Shown here one piece after another: positions 1-7,040 of a DNA stretch of 37,354 nt. The first letter of the stretch is position 1; every line of letters begins with the position of its first letter. Origin of the DNA: a virus; the IMG/VR virus record IMGVR_UViG_3300048839_001685, positions 1-37,354 of that record. One strand, given 5' to 3'. A program made the translations under genes and the position numbers. The notes beneath the pieces were generated by a model, which saw only the letters and a program-made list of their open reading frames with translations, was not told the origin of the DNA and ran no database searches.

Positions 1-306
1 GCCCGATTCGCTGACCACGCTGGGGCTCTGGTACGGCGCGACGCTGCCGGCGGGCACGGTGCTGCCCGATTCGCTGACCACGCTGGAGCTCAGGTACGGC
101 GCGACGCTGCCGGCGGGCACGGTGCTGCCTGAATCGCTGACCACGCTGAGGCTCTGGTCCGTCGCGACGCTGCCGGCGGGCACGGTGCTGCCTGATTCGC
201 TGACCACGCTGAGGCTCTGGTACGGCGCGACGCTGCCGGCGGGCACGGTGCTGCCCGATTCGCTGACCACGCTGGAGCTCGGGTCCGGCGCGACGCTGCC
301 GGCGGG
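1..306 (+). repeat. 63-bp in-frame tandem repeat array
   Basis: Units start at 1, 64, 127, 190 and 253; the last is truncated near 306. Four complete 63-bp units differ at only a few positions, mostly in the segment encoding the residues after SLTTL (WY, RY, WS, GS). The array continues to the left of the window. Confidence 0.9.
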
Positions 307-358
307 GTGCGCGACCGCGGCGCAGATCAAGCGGTTCGGGCTGGTCGAGATCGAATGA
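2..358 (+). CDS. 3' end of FNIP/leucine-rich-like repeat protein
   Basis: The gene is cut by the window start, so only its last 118 residues are visible. It consists of about five copies of a 21-residue unit reading roughly LPDSLTTLxL-xxGATLPAGTV, then a short unique tail ending in RFGLVEIE. The LPxSLxxLxL pattern resembles FNIP or BspA-type leucine-rich repeats, which form solenoids used for binding proteins or surfaces. The DNA copies are almost identical, suggesting recent expansion or gene conversion. It lies upstream of and in the same direction as the phage accessory genes. Whether it is a phage cargo gene or lies outside the element cannot be decided without the left boundary. No signal peptide can be judged because the 5' end is missing. 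Confidence 0.75.
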   Translation, partial: PDSLTTLGLWYGATLPAGTVLPDSLTTLELRYGATLPAGTVLPESLTTLRLWSVATLPAGTVLPDSLTTLRLWYGATLPAGTVLPDSLTTLELGSGATLPAGCATAAQIKRFGLVEIE

Positions 359-373
359 GGCCGGGGGTGATGC

Positions 374-898
374 ATGGGCGGGGCGGCACGGAAGCCGTGG
401 CGGGGTGGGGACGGCGGGGCCGCGCCGGTCAGGGTGCGCGAGAAGAACGCCGAGCGCGTGCTCTGCGGGCTGGCGATGCGGGGGACGACGGCGTGGGCGG
501 CGTTCGCGATGACCCTGGTCGAGACCGACGACCCGTGCGACGCGGCGCACGCGGAGTACGACGCGATGCGGTTCCTGCGCCGGGCCGACGCGGTGCCGCG
601 GGCGCGGCGGAGGATGTACCCCGAGTCGCAGATCGTGCGGGCGGGCGGGGTCGCCGTCGCGTTCGACTCGGCGTGCGAGGCCCAGGCGGCGCTGGCGGCG
701 AAGCTGAGCCGCCAGGGCGTGGACCTGTGGTGGAGGCCGGGGCTGCAGTGCCGGGACCTGGCCGAGCTGGTCCGGGCGGGGAGGCTCAGCGTGACCGAGG
801 CCAGGGCGATCACCGAGCCGAGGACCAAGGTGCGATTGACGCCCGAGGAGATGGCGCTGGAGTGGGCGGCGGGGGCGATATTGAGGGGGTCGGGGTGA
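374..898 (+). CDS. Hypothetical accessory phage protein
   Basis: A 174-residue protein I cannot assign. It is rich in Ala, Arg and Glu with no membrane segment or signal peptide, so it is probably cytoplasmic. The segment REKNAERVLCGLAMRG is followed by a helical region and a C-terminal stretch (LAELVRAGRLSVTEARAITEP) that may form a small helical domain. The ATG at 374 follows a G-rich stretch and sits 15 bases after the previous stop, so cotranscription with the repeat protein is possible. The short motif NAExVLxGLA recurs in the small protein at 32,572, which may be chance. Codon third positions are strongly G/C, as expected of a real gene here. Confidence 0.6.
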   Translation: MGGAARKPWRGGDGGAAPVRVREKNAERVLCGLAMRGTTAWAAFAMTLVETDDPCDAAHAEYDAMRFLRRADAVPRARRRMYPESQIVRAGGVAVAFDSACEAQAALAAKLSRQGVDLWWRPGLQCRDLAELVRAGRLSVTEARAITEPRTKVRLTPEEMALEWAAGAILRGSG

Positions 899-1077
899 GC
901 GGGATTCACCACAGAGGCGCAGAGGGCACAGAGAGCAGACCGGATCTTCTCTGTGATCTCTGGGCCTCTGTGGTGAAGGGATCGGAGCGACAGGCGGGAC
1001 GCCTGGCTTGCCGAGGATGAAGAGGGGAGAGAGACAGGCGGGACGCCTGTCCCACCGAGATGAGAAAGGGGTACGCG
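899..1077. repeat. Intergenic repeat cluster: A, C, C
   Basis: Family A copy at 905-977, with arms starting TTCACCACAGAG and ending CTCTGTGGTGAA that can pair as a long imperfect hairpin. Two family C copies follow at about 988-1015 and 1033-1060 (core GGCGGGACGCC). Together they fill nearly all the space before the next gene. Confidence 0.9.
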
Positions 1078-1419
1078 ATGCAGGCGACGAAGATCGGCGA
1101 TGGAGAGGTGATTTCGGGCGAGGTCATGGCGCCCGGCGTGGTCAAGGGGGAGGGGCCGCCGCCGCTGCGGGCCAACGGCCGCGGCGTCCGCACCGGCAAG
1201 TTCCATGTCGGGCTGGTGCTGGCGCTGGGGCGCGGGGAGTGGCTGGTCGCGAAGCTCGACGAGCTCGGGATCAAGGTCTCGAGCGTGAAGGGTACGGTGG
1301 TCCGGGCCAACAGGCATCTGACCAACGGCGAGATGTATCACTACGAGGCGTGGCAGAGCGCGGAGAACCGGATGATCGTCGCCTGCGCGGATGGGCCGCC
1401 GATCCGGCGGTGGAGATGA
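1078..1419 (+). CDS. Hypothetical accessory phage protein
   Basis: A 113-residue protein of unknown role. I chose the ATG at 1078 over the in-frame ATG at 1060 because AAAGGGG lies six bases upstream of it, and because the 1060 start would fall in the end of a family C repeat. The N-terminus is Gly/Val-rich and the central part (GKFHVGLVLALGRGEWLVAKLDELGIKV) looks like an alpha/beta fold. There is no Cys cluster, membrane segment or recognisable catalytic motif. It belongs to the rightward cassette of small genes upstream of the packaging module. Confidence 0.55.
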   Translation: MQATKIGDGEVISGEVMAPGVVKGEGPPPLRANGRGVRTGKFHVGLVLALGRGEWLVAKLDELGIKVSSVKGTVVRANRHLTNGEMYHYEAWQSAENRMIVACADGPPIRRWR

Positions 1420-1591
1420 AGATGCACCGCAGAGGCGCGGAGAAGGCCGGATCTTCTCTGTGATCTCTGGGCCTCTGTGGTGAGGGGAGAGAGGGGATGG
1501 AGAAGAGGGAGAGACAGGCGGGACGCCTGGCTTGCCGGGGGGAGAAGAAGACACGGCTCGGCGAGCCGTGCCGCCGGGATCGGAGGTTGCG
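1420..1591. repeat. Intergenic repeat cluster: A, C, B
   Basis: Family A copy at 1424-1483 with a shortened, diverged left arm; family C at 1513-1540; family B at 1551-1576 (core CGGCTCGGCGAGCCG, self-complementary). The ribosome-binding sequence of the next gene begins directly after B. Confidence 0.88.
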
Positions 1592-1807
1592 ATGGTCGAG
1601 CACGAACGGGTCCGCGAGATGCTGCTGGAGATCGACGAGGACGGGGAGGGGCTGACCTCCTGGGAGATCGACTTCGTCGCCGACCTGGTCGACCGGCACG
1701 CGGCCCGGTTCACGGCCGAGCAGGCGGCGAAGATCGAGGAGATCCACCGGCGGCGGGTCGAGGACCAGGACCGGGAGACCATGGACCTGTGGGAGGAGTG
1801 GGGATGA
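1592..1807 (+). CDS. Small acidic helical protein, hypothetical
   Basis: A 71-residue, strongly acidic protein (MVEHERVREMLLEIDEDGEGLTSWEID at the start), predicted mostly helical. The start at 1592 is preferred because GGAGG lies seven bases upstream; a longer in-frame start at 1532 would translate the B repeat. The final codons overlap the next gene as ATGA, implying translational coupling. Small acidic proteins in phage accessory regions are often DNA mimics or host-takeover factors, but nothing in the sequence shows that here. Function unknown. Confidence 0.6.
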   Translation: MVEHERVREMLLEIDEDGEGLTSWEIDFVADLVDRHAARFTAEQAAKIEEIHRRRVEDQDRETMDLWEEWG

Positions 1808-2205
1808 GCGGCGAACCTTATGTACCGCACCCGCTGCGGCGGCGGCGGGAGAACTATTATAAGAAGTTGCCCACGGGCGGCGTGCTGGTCGCGCGGCCGA
1901 CGCGGTGGGGCAACCCGTTCGTGATCGACATGAGCCCGATCGGGCTCGGGTACGAGGTCCGCTACCAGGTCAGGCCCGGAACGCGGCCCGATGTCATCGC
2001 CGATGGGCTGACGGTCGAGGAGGCCGTGGCCCGCGCCGTGACCGAGTACCGCGCGTGGCTCCGGTGCGCGCCGCGCGGGATCGAGATCGCGGCGGCGGCG
2101 AAGAAGGAGTTGAAGGGGCGCGAGGTGTACTGCTACTGCCCGTTGGACCGTCCGTGCCACGCGGATGTGCTGGCGGAGATCGCCAATGAAGGGAGCGGAA
2201 CATGA
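1804..2205 (+). CDS. DUF4326 domain-containing protein
   Basis: A 133-residue protein with the hallmark features of DUF4326: an early TRWGNPF motif following a VLVARPT strand, a central helical part ending in a YRAWL-type segment, and the C-terminal signature YCYCPLDRPCHADVLAEIAN with conserved cysteines and a histidine. The family is common in phages and in genomic islands; its biochemical role is not established to my knowledge. The Cys/His arrangement (CYCP...CHAD) suggests a metal or nucleotide site. The start overlaps the previous stop (ATGA), and the end overlaps the next gene by four bases, so it sits in a coupled operon. Confidence 0.85.
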   Translation: MSGEPYVPHPLRRRRENYYKKLPTGGVLVARPTRWGNPFVIDMSPIGLGYEVRYQVRPGTRPDVIADGLTVEEAVARAVTEYRAWLRCAPRGIEIAAAAKKELKGREVYCYCPLDRPCHADVLAEIANEGSGT

Positions 2206-2795
2206 GCGATGAGTATGCACCGATGACGATCGAGCAGAGGCTGGACCGGATCGTTCACGACCGGGAGTTCGTGAGAGCGATGGAGGCGCACGGGAACCGG
2301 ATCGAGAGACGGGTCCGCGAGGAGTGTGATCGGAAGTGGGTCAGGGAGATCGGTTCCGCGCTTCGGCGTGTGGACCCGGGCTATGAGCCCGCAGATGGTG
2401 CGCCGCACGAAGCGGTGGCGTGCGGGATCCGCCGGGTCCTTCAGCGGGTCGAGGCCCGGGTCCGGGCGGAGTATGAGAACAGCGGGTCGCCGATGAGCGT
2501 TGATCGGGCAAAGGGACTGGTCAAAGCGGTGCTTTTCGGCGGTCCGGACCCGGGCGCGTCGCTTCTGGACTTGGTCCACGCCGCCCGGATCGTTGCCGGC
2601 AACAAGGAACCGGGTGGAGAGCCCGGCACGACGCGGCTCCATGTGTACCCGGACGATCGCCTGATTGCCGCGGCGTATGTGGCGTGGAATCACCGCCCCG
2701 GACAAACCACTGGATCTTTCGTCGTCGGTCGGGATGTCCGCGTTGTGGTCCGCTCAGAGAAGGAGGTTCGTGATGGCATGGAATCCGAGTCCTGA
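2202..2795 (+). CDS. Hypothetical accessory phage protein
   Basis: A 197-residue protein starting at an ATGA overlap with the DUF4326 gene. The first 60 residues are highly charged and helical (TIEQRLDRIVHDREFVRAMEAHGNRIERRVREE), then a mixed region ending with RPGQTTGSFVVGRDVRVVV. No catalytic or binding motif is recognised, and there is no membrane segment. Phages commonly carry proteins of this shape in their nucleotide or DNA-metabolism cassette. The 3' end overlaps the start of the next gene by 23 bases, again pointing to coupled translation. Confidence 0.6.
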   Translation: MSDEYAPMTIEQRLDRIVHDREFVRAMEAHGNRIERRVREECDRKWVREIGSALRRVDPGYEPADGAPHEAVACGIRRVLQRVEARVRAEYENSGSPMSVDRAKGLVKAVLFGGPDPGASLLDLVHAARIVAGNKEPGGEPGTTRLHVYPDDRLIAAAYVAWNHRPGQTTGSFVVGRDVRVVVRSEKEVRDGMESES

Positions 2796-3033
2796 GGTCG
2801 CGGCGGTTCGGGATGCGGCTCGCAAGATCGGCGAGTCGGGCTCCGTCGATGTGGATCGGGCGGTGCTCATCTATACCACCAGATGCGGCCAGGTCGGGTA
2901 TGTCAGCTATGGGCGGACGAAGGAACTGTGCGCCGCCGCCCGTCGGATGGCCGACGCGATCTACGACCGTCTGCCGGAGATCATGGATCAATGCGAGGCT
3001 GACCACCATCGGCCACGGCCTGGCGGCGCGTGA
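2773..3033 (+). CDS. Small paralogue 1 of a tandem pair, hypothetical
   Basis: An 86-residue protein. The ATG at 2773 has a strong AAGGAGG site five bases upstream. It is clearly related to the first part of the next gene: both begin MxWxP and share the order xxVAxxDAxxKIxE, xVxxxxxVxIYT, a Gly/Cys-containing strand, then ARRMxxAIxDxLPEIM. This reads as a small alpha/beta domain with a C-terminal helix. No function can be assigned. The pair probably arose by local duplication, with the second copy keeping or gaining a C-terminal extension. Confidence 0.65.
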   Translation: MAWNPSPEVAAVRDAARKIGESGSVDVDRAVLIYTTRCGQVGYVSYGRTKELCAAARRMADAIYDRLPEIMDQCEADHHRPRPGGA

Positions 3034-3055
3034 GCGACGAGGAAGGGAGTGTCCG

Positions 3056-3514
3056 ATGACCTGGGATCCGATGCCCGTGAAAGTCGCGATACATGATGCG
3101 GTCAGCAAGATCTGCGAGGCGCACCGTACTCATGCGCATGGGGTGGTGATCTACACCGACGAGAGCGGCAAGTGCGGCTGTATCAACTTCTGGAGCACGG
3201 GGGCGGAGACCATCGCGCGGCGGATGTTACATGCGATCTCTGACCACCTGCCAGAGATCATGCGGCAAACCAAGACCGACATCATTTGGAGCACGGAACT
3301 GCCGACCGACGCGGCCGGGGACCCGGACTTCGACGCGATCGCGGACATGGTCATGTCCCGCGTGGAGATGCTCGAAACCGCCCTGGACACGCAGCCCGAC
3401 GACGCGGGCCGTGAGCGGGTCCGTCGCGAGCTGATCGGGCCGGCGATGGAGCTGCTGGCGCAGTTCTGCGAGCTCGTGCGGCTGGGCAGCGATGAAGAAG
3501 GGGATGAGCCATGA
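3056..3514 (+). CDS. Paralogue 2 of a tandem pair, with helical extension
   Basis: A 152-residue protein starting at ATG 3056 behind GGAAGGGA. Residues 1-70 match the preceding small protein (shared MTWxP, VVIYT, ARRMLHAISDHLPEIM). Residues 75-152 are extra and mostly helical (DFDAIADMVMSRVEMLETALDT... MELLAQFCELVRLG). Unknown function. The stop overlaps the next start by four bases (ATGA). The shared domain with different lengths suggests duplication followed by divergence. Confidence 0.65.
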   Translation: MTWDPMPVKVAIHDAVSKICEAHRTHAHGVVIYTDESGKCGCINFWSTGAETIARRMLHAISDHLPEIMRQTKTDIIWSTELPTDAAGDPDFDAIADMVMSRVEMLETALDTQPDDAGRERVRRELIGPAMELLAQFCELVRLGSDEEGDEP

Positions 3515-3798
3515 GCGAACTTGAGTTCCGGACGAAGCTGGGTCTTGCGGTCGGGATGGCCGAGGTGCTCGGGAATGTCGAGGGCTGGGACGACCTCGCC
3601 GACCAGACCGAGCGGGCGCACACGACGGGGCCGTTCATCGACCCGACGGCGTACATGGTGGCGATGGACCGGCTGACGCCGATGGCGGATCTGTTCCGCG
3701 CGGTCGCGGCGCTGGTCAGGGCAGAGAAGAAGTTCCGCGAGGCGGTCGAGCGGACCGAGGCGAAGTGCGCGGCGATGCGGAAGGCTGGTGGAGCATGA
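3511..3798 (+). CDS. Hypothetical helical phage protein
   Basis: A 95-residue, mostly helical protein: MSELEFRTKLGLAVGMAEVLGNVEGW at the start and a long charged C-terminal helix (LVRAEKKFREAVERTEAKCAAM) that could form a coiled coil. It is linked by ATGA overlaps to both neighbours, so it is almost certainly translated from the same message. I do not recognise the family. Confidence 0.6.
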   Translation: MSELEFRTKLGLAVGMAEVLGNVEGWDDLADQTERAHTTGPFIDPTAYMVAMDRLTPMADLFRAVAALVRAEKKFREAVERTEAKCAAMRKAGGA

Positions 3799-4157
3799 AG
3801 GGCCTCTACGAGATCGCCGAGACGGTGGAGCGGACCAGAGGTGGGGTGGTGATCCACATCGAATCTGACGGAATCGCATTCCAAATGGGCGACCTTCGGT
3901 GCATCGCCTCGAACGGCGGCGGGTGGGATCACCTCTCGGTCTCGCGCCCGGATCGCGTCCCCCGCTGGGACGAGATGGAGTCCATGCGCAAGATCGTCTT
4001 CACGAGGGACGAGTACGCCTATCAGCTCGGCGTGCCCGAGCGCGAGCACATCAACTGCCACCCACACTGCCTGCACTGGTGGCGTTCACAGGGATGCGAG
4101 ATCCCGATCCCGCCGAAATGGATGGTGGGGCCGATCTCCGCCGAGGTGCGAACATGA
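3795..4157 (+). CDS. DUF7694-like phage protein
   Basis: A 120-residue protein with a pattern seen in many phage early regions: GGGWDHLSVSRPDRVPRWDEM, then KIVFTRDEYAYQL, then INCHPHCLHWWR, and a C-terminal IPIPPKWMVGP. I associate this spacing with DUF7694, whose role is not known to me. The conserved His and Trp residues around residues 85-93 suggest a small compact domain. The start at 3795 is set by the ATGA overlap with the previous gene; an in-frame ATG at 3765 would overlap more. The end overlaps the DUF5131 gene by four bases. Confidence 0.7.
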   Translation: MKGLYEIAETVERTRGGVVIHIESDGIAFQMGDLRCIASNGGGWDHLSVSRPDRVPRWDEMESMRKIVFTRDEYAYQLGVPEREHINCHPHCLHWWRSQGCEIPIPPKWMVGPISAEVRT

Positions 4158-5224
4158 GCAAGACCGGCATCGAGTGGACCGAGCAGGCGTGGAACCCGGT
4201 CTCGGGGTGCACGCCGGTCTCGCCGGGGTGCCTGAACTGCTACGCGGCGACGATGGCGGTGCGGCTGCACGGGATGACGGCCAAGGGCCGGAAGGTCACG
4301 GGGTACGGCGGCGAGCCGCTGGCGGCGATGAAGGGCGGGCGGGCGGTCTTCACCGGCGAGGTTCGGCTGCTCGACGAGAAACTGGACGAGCCGTTGCGGC
4401 GGCGCGTGCCGACCACCTGGTTCGTCAACTCGATGAGCGACCTGTTCCATGAGAGGGTGCCGTTCGAGTACATCGACCGCGTGTTCGCGGTGATGGCGCT
4501 CTGCCCGCAGCACACATTCCAGGTTCTGACGAAGCGGGCCGAGCGAATGGCGGAGTACCTCAATCGCCGAGAGATTTCGAGGGCGTGGACGCCAAGCGTT
4601 CGATTCGGAGACGGCGGTAGTGATGCCGCGAAGTGGAAGACGCCATGCGACAGTGTGTATTCGATTGCGTGGGAGATGAAGGGTCGCGAGGCTGCACCAA
4701 GTCTCATCTGGCCCCTCCCCAATGTCTGGCTCGGTGTCAGCGCCGAGGACCAGACGCGGCTGGACGAGCGGCTGGGGCACCTGCTCGCGTGCCCCGCGGC
4801 GGTCCGGTTCCTCAGTTGCGAGCCGCTGCTGGGGCCGATCCGGCTGCCGAGGGACGCGAAGGAGCGCGGGCTGGGGTGGGTCATCGTCGGCGGGGAGAGC
4901 GGGGCCAGGGCGAGGCCGTGCAATGTCCGATGGGTCCGCGAGCTGGTCGGGCAGTGCCGCGACTTTGGCATCCCGGTGTACATCAAGCAGCTCGGGCGGT
5001 TCGTCGTCGACCGCAACGACGCGGGGTTCGACGCGGAGGACTGGGTTGGCGAGGACGGGACGCCGGTCGAGAAGTCGGCGTGGCCGTGCTCGACGCTCGA
5101 TGTGGAGCCGATGGACCCGATGGCGTACCAGGGCGCCCCGGTCCGCGTGCGGCTGAGAGAATCGAAGGGCAAGGTGATGGCCGAGTGGCCGATGGATCTG
5201 CGTGTGCGGGAGGTGCCGGGATGA
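4154..5224 (+). CDS. DUF5131 (phage Gp37/Gp68) family protein
   Basis: A 356-residue protein. The N-terminus GIEWTEQAWNPVSGC, followed by C19-x6-C26-x2-C29 and YA, is the signature of the phage Gp37/Gp68 (DUF5131) family. The family has a three-Cys motif reminiscent of radical SAM enzymes, and further blocks are present: FVNSMSDLFHE, FQVLTKRAERM, NVWLGVSAED, RFLSCEPLLGPI, WVIVGGESGARARP, PVYIKQLG. It may be an iron-sulfur enzyme acting on nucleic acid or nucleotide, but no reaction is established that I know of. Length is somewhat above the usual 230-280 residues, owing to an insertion around residues 138-175 and a C-terminal extension. It overlaps both neighbours by four bases. Confidence 0.9.
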   Translation: MSKTGIEWTEQAWNPVSGCTPVSPGCLNCYAATMAVRLHGMTAKGRKVTGYGGEPLAAMKGGRAVFTGEVRLLDEKLDEPLRRRVPTTWFVNSMSDLFHERVPFEYIDRVFAVMALCPQHTFQVLTKRAERMAEYLNRREISRAWTPSVRFGDGGSDAAKWKTPCDSVYSIAWEMKGREAAPSLIWPLPNVWLGVSAEDQTRLDERLGHLLACPAAVRFLSCEPLLGPIRLPRDAKERGLGWVIVGGESGARARPCNVRWVRELVGQCRDFGIPVYIKQLGRFVVDRNDAGFDAEDWVGEDGTPVEKSAWPCSTLDVEPMDPMAYQGAPVRVRLRESKGKVMAEWPMDLRVREVPG

Positions 5225-5457
5225 GCGGGTCGATCCTTCCTCCTGCCGTCGAGCGGGCCGCGGCCGTGCTGCTGCGCCTCGGGGACGGGCGCGGGACCCG
5301 GGCCGAGGCGGCGGCGGCGATCGCGGCGCTGCTGGCCCATGTCAACCGCCAGGAGGAGCTGATGCGCGAGGCGGCGGGGAAGATCGAGGGTCTGCTGGAG
5401 GAACTGAGGCGGGCTCGCCGCGGAGGCGGAGAGGAAGACCCTGATCCGGCTCTGTGA
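5221..5457 (+). CDS. Small hypothetical protein ended by a repeat
   Basis: A 78-residue protein starting at an ATGA overlap with the DUF5131 gene. It is helical and charged (AAAAIAALLAHVNRQEELMREAAGKIEGLLEELRRARR), suggesting a coiled coil. The last dozen residues and the stop codon come from a degenerate family A repeat beginning near 5416, so the ancestral C-terminus may have been different. Function unknown. Confidence 0.55.
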   Translation: MSGSILPPAVERAAAVLLRLGDGRGTRAEAAAAIAALLAHVNRQEELMREAAGKIEGLLEELRRARRGGGEEDPDPAL

Positions 5458-5516
5458 ACTCTGGGCCTCTGTGGTGAAAAAAGAGGGAGGACACGGCTCG
5501 GCGAGCCGTGCCACCG
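5416..5516. repeat. Repeat cluster: degenerate A, then B
   Basis: Family A at about 5416-5478 has a diverged left arm but an intact right arm ending CTCTGTGGTGAA; it provides the TGA that ends the upstream gene. Family B follows at 5491-5516. Confidence 0.8.
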
Positions 5517-5517
5517 C

Positions 5518-5568
5518 GAGCCGGGCTGCCGGGGGGCGTGCGCCGCGAACCGGCGCGCAGCCCGGCTC
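5518..5568 (+). promoter_or_regulatory. Strong hairpin ahead of the HTH gene
   Basis: A perfect 12-bp inverted repeat, GAGCCGGGCTGC at 5518-5529 and its complement at 5557-5568, encloses a smaller CGCCG/CGGCG hairpin at 5541-5555. No T-tract follows, so it is not a standard terminator. It ends only a few bases before the GGAGG ribosome site of the gene at 5583 and could affect its translation or message stability. Confidence 0.55.
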
Positions 5569-5582
5569 TGGGTAGGAGGCCC

Positions 5583-5825
5583 ATGGATCGACTCGTGTCC
5601 GCGTACATCATGGCCCGGGCCGGTCGGCACGCCGAGGCGGTGCGCGACTGCCTGTGCGGGGAGGAATCGCTCCGGTCCGTGGCCCGGCGCCACGGGGTCG
5701 CGCCCTCGACCCTGGGGCGGCAGGCCCGGAAGGTCCGGGCGGAGGTCAGGAAGTTCGTGGGGCTGCTGGGGGATGCACCACAGAGGCGCAGAGATCACAG
5801 AGAAAAAACTGAATCCCCTTTGTGA
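5583..5825 (+). CDS. Small helix-turn-helix protein
   Basis: An 80-residue protein with a resolvase/transposase-like helix-turn-helix at residues 27-50 (EESLRSVARRHGVAPSTLGRQARKV): a helix, a Gly turn, and a Ser/Thr-rich recognition helix followed by Arg/Lys residues. The ATG at 5583 follows GTAGGAGG. The position just before the packaging genes suits a late-gene regulator or a second terminase-like DNA-binding protein; both are inference. The last 17 residues (from about DAPQRRRDH) and the stop come from a family A repeat starting at 5775, so the native C-terminus may have been replaced. Confidence 0.65.
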   Translation: MDRLVSAYIMARAGRHAEAVRDCLCGEESLRSVARRHGVAPSTLGRQARKVRAEVRKFVGLLGDAPQRRRDHREKTESPL

Positions 5826-5995
5826 TCTCTGGGTCTCTGTGGTGAAAAAACAGGGAGTGACAGGCGGGACGGCGGCCCCACCGAGATGATGGAGGACACG
5901 GCTCGGCGAGCCGTGCCACCGCGAGCCGTGCCACCGAGAGCCGTGCCACTTCGCCACTTCGCCACTTGACCACTTCGCCACTCGACCACTTCCCC
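5775..5995. repeat. Repeat cluster: A, degenerate C, B, CCACTT motif
   Basis: Family A at 5775-5846; a degenerate C at about 5857-5883; B with two extra half-units at about 5894-5946; then five to six copies of a CGCCACTT/GACCACTT octamer to 5992. The octamer run abuts the GTG start of the terminase small subunit candidate, which leaves it no ordinary ribosome-binding site. Confidence 0.85.
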
Positions 5996-6763
5996 GTGAC
6001 GCAGTCGAGCTTCATCGAGACCGGGCTCAGCGGGCCCGAGTACGCGGCCCGGCACGGGGTCACGCCGCAAACCGTGTCGAATTGGATCAGGAAGAAAATC
6101 ATCCCCGCCGAAGGCCCGCCCTGGGTCATCGACCCGAAGGAGGCCGACCCGCGGCTGGCCGCGTACAAGTCGGTCGCCAACCACGGGGGTAAGCGCAAAG
6201 GCGGGGGACGCAAGCCCGGGCGGGGCGAGCCCGAGCCTGATTACGGGGCCTCGCCGATCCTCGCGCTGGCCAAGATCGACCAGCTCCGCGCCGACAAGGT
6301 CAAGCCCGAAGGGGCGATCGACCACGACTTCCTGCTTTACTGCACCGAAGACCTCGCTCAGGCACTGGTTCATTACGGCGACCGCGTCGGGGTCGTGCGG
6401 GCCCAGCTCGAGAACCAGAAGCTGGTCCAGGACAACCGGAGGCGATACCGGGAGAACGCGGTGGCGGAGGGTCGGCTGATCCCCGCCGCCGCCGCCGCCG
6501 ACGCCGCCGCCGAGATGCACGCGAGGGCCAAGGCCCGGCTCGAATCCCTGCCCACCGCCGCGGCCCGCGAGATCGCCGCCGCGGCCTGGATCTCGAAGGA
6601 CAGGATCGACGAGGCCGTCGACCTGATCCGGGCCGCGGGGTGCGACGCCGACACCGGCAAGGCGCTGCGGTCGATCCTCGACCGGCCCGCGGGGCTGGAC
6701 GCGGACATCCTCAGCGTGCTGGAGCATCACGCCCGCCGGGTCTGCGAGGAGATTTCGGTGTAG
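5996..6763 (+). CDS. Terminase small subunit candidate
   Basis: A 255-residue protein directly upstream of the large terminase. The first 35 residues (FIETGLSGPEYAARHGVTPQTVSNWIRKKIIP) form a helix-turn-helix like those that bind the packaging site in small terminases such as Nu1. A basic linker (GGKRKGGGRKPGRG) follows, then a long helical region with an Ala-rich segment (residues about 160-180). The small subunit recognises phage DNA and presents it to the large subunit. I prefer GTG at 5996 over TTG at 5966, since the latter would translate the CCACTT repeats. No good Shine-Dalgarno sequence is visible. The function rests on position and HTH rather than family signature. Confidence 0.65.
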   Translation: MTQSSFIETGLSGPEYAARHGVTPQTVSNWIRKKIIPAEGPPWVIDPKEADPRLAAYKSVANHGGKRKGGGRKPGRGEPEPDYGASPILALAKIDQLRADKVKPEGAIDHDFLLYCTEDLAQALVHYGDRVGVVRAQLENQKLVQDNRRRYRENAVAEGRLIPAAAAADAAAEMHARAKARLESLPTAAAREIAAAAWISKDRIDEAVDLIRAAGCDADTGKALRSILDRPAGLDADILSVLEHHARRVCEEISV

Positions 6764-7040
6764 ACACCACCCCGAGGGCGCGTGAGGGGGACGGCCCCCT
6801 CCGCGCCGCCCCCTTTGGGAGAGGGGGAAGAAAGCGGGGAGAGACAGGCGGGACGCCTGGCTTGCCGGGGGAACACGGCTCGGCGAGCCGTGCCACCGGG
6901 AAGAAGAGTTACCACAGAGGCGCAGAGGGCACAGAGGAAAACCATGAATCCCTCTCTGTGATCTCTGGGTCTCTGTGGTGAATCCGGAATCGGAACACGG
7001 CTCGGCGAGCCGTGCCACCGGGGGCCGTGCCACCTGAATC
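6764..7040. repeat. Repeat-filled gap before large terminase
   Basis: From 6764 to about 6835 a G/C-tract repeat (a GGGGGACGGCCCCC hairpin, then CCCCCTTTGGGAGAGGGGG), a different family from A-C. Then C at 6841-6869, B at 6871-6899, A at 6909-6982 and B with an extra half-unit at 6992-7032. No gene is visible in the gap. Confidence 0.85.

Noticed and set aside
1-358. Diversity-generating retroelement target
   Set aside because: No reverse transcriptase gene or template repeat is seen in the window, and variation among units is not adenine-specific.
899-977. Family A as an ordinary terminator
   Set aside because: The arms can pair, but there is no consistent T-tract after the hairpin and copies lie in the same form upstream of many start codons; it is a dispersed repeat, though it may still affect transcription.
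307-1020. Plus-strand ORF of 237 codons overlapping the gene at 374
   Set aside because: Gly/Arg-rich frame that ends by reading through family A and C repeats; the overlapping frame at 374-898 has better protein character.
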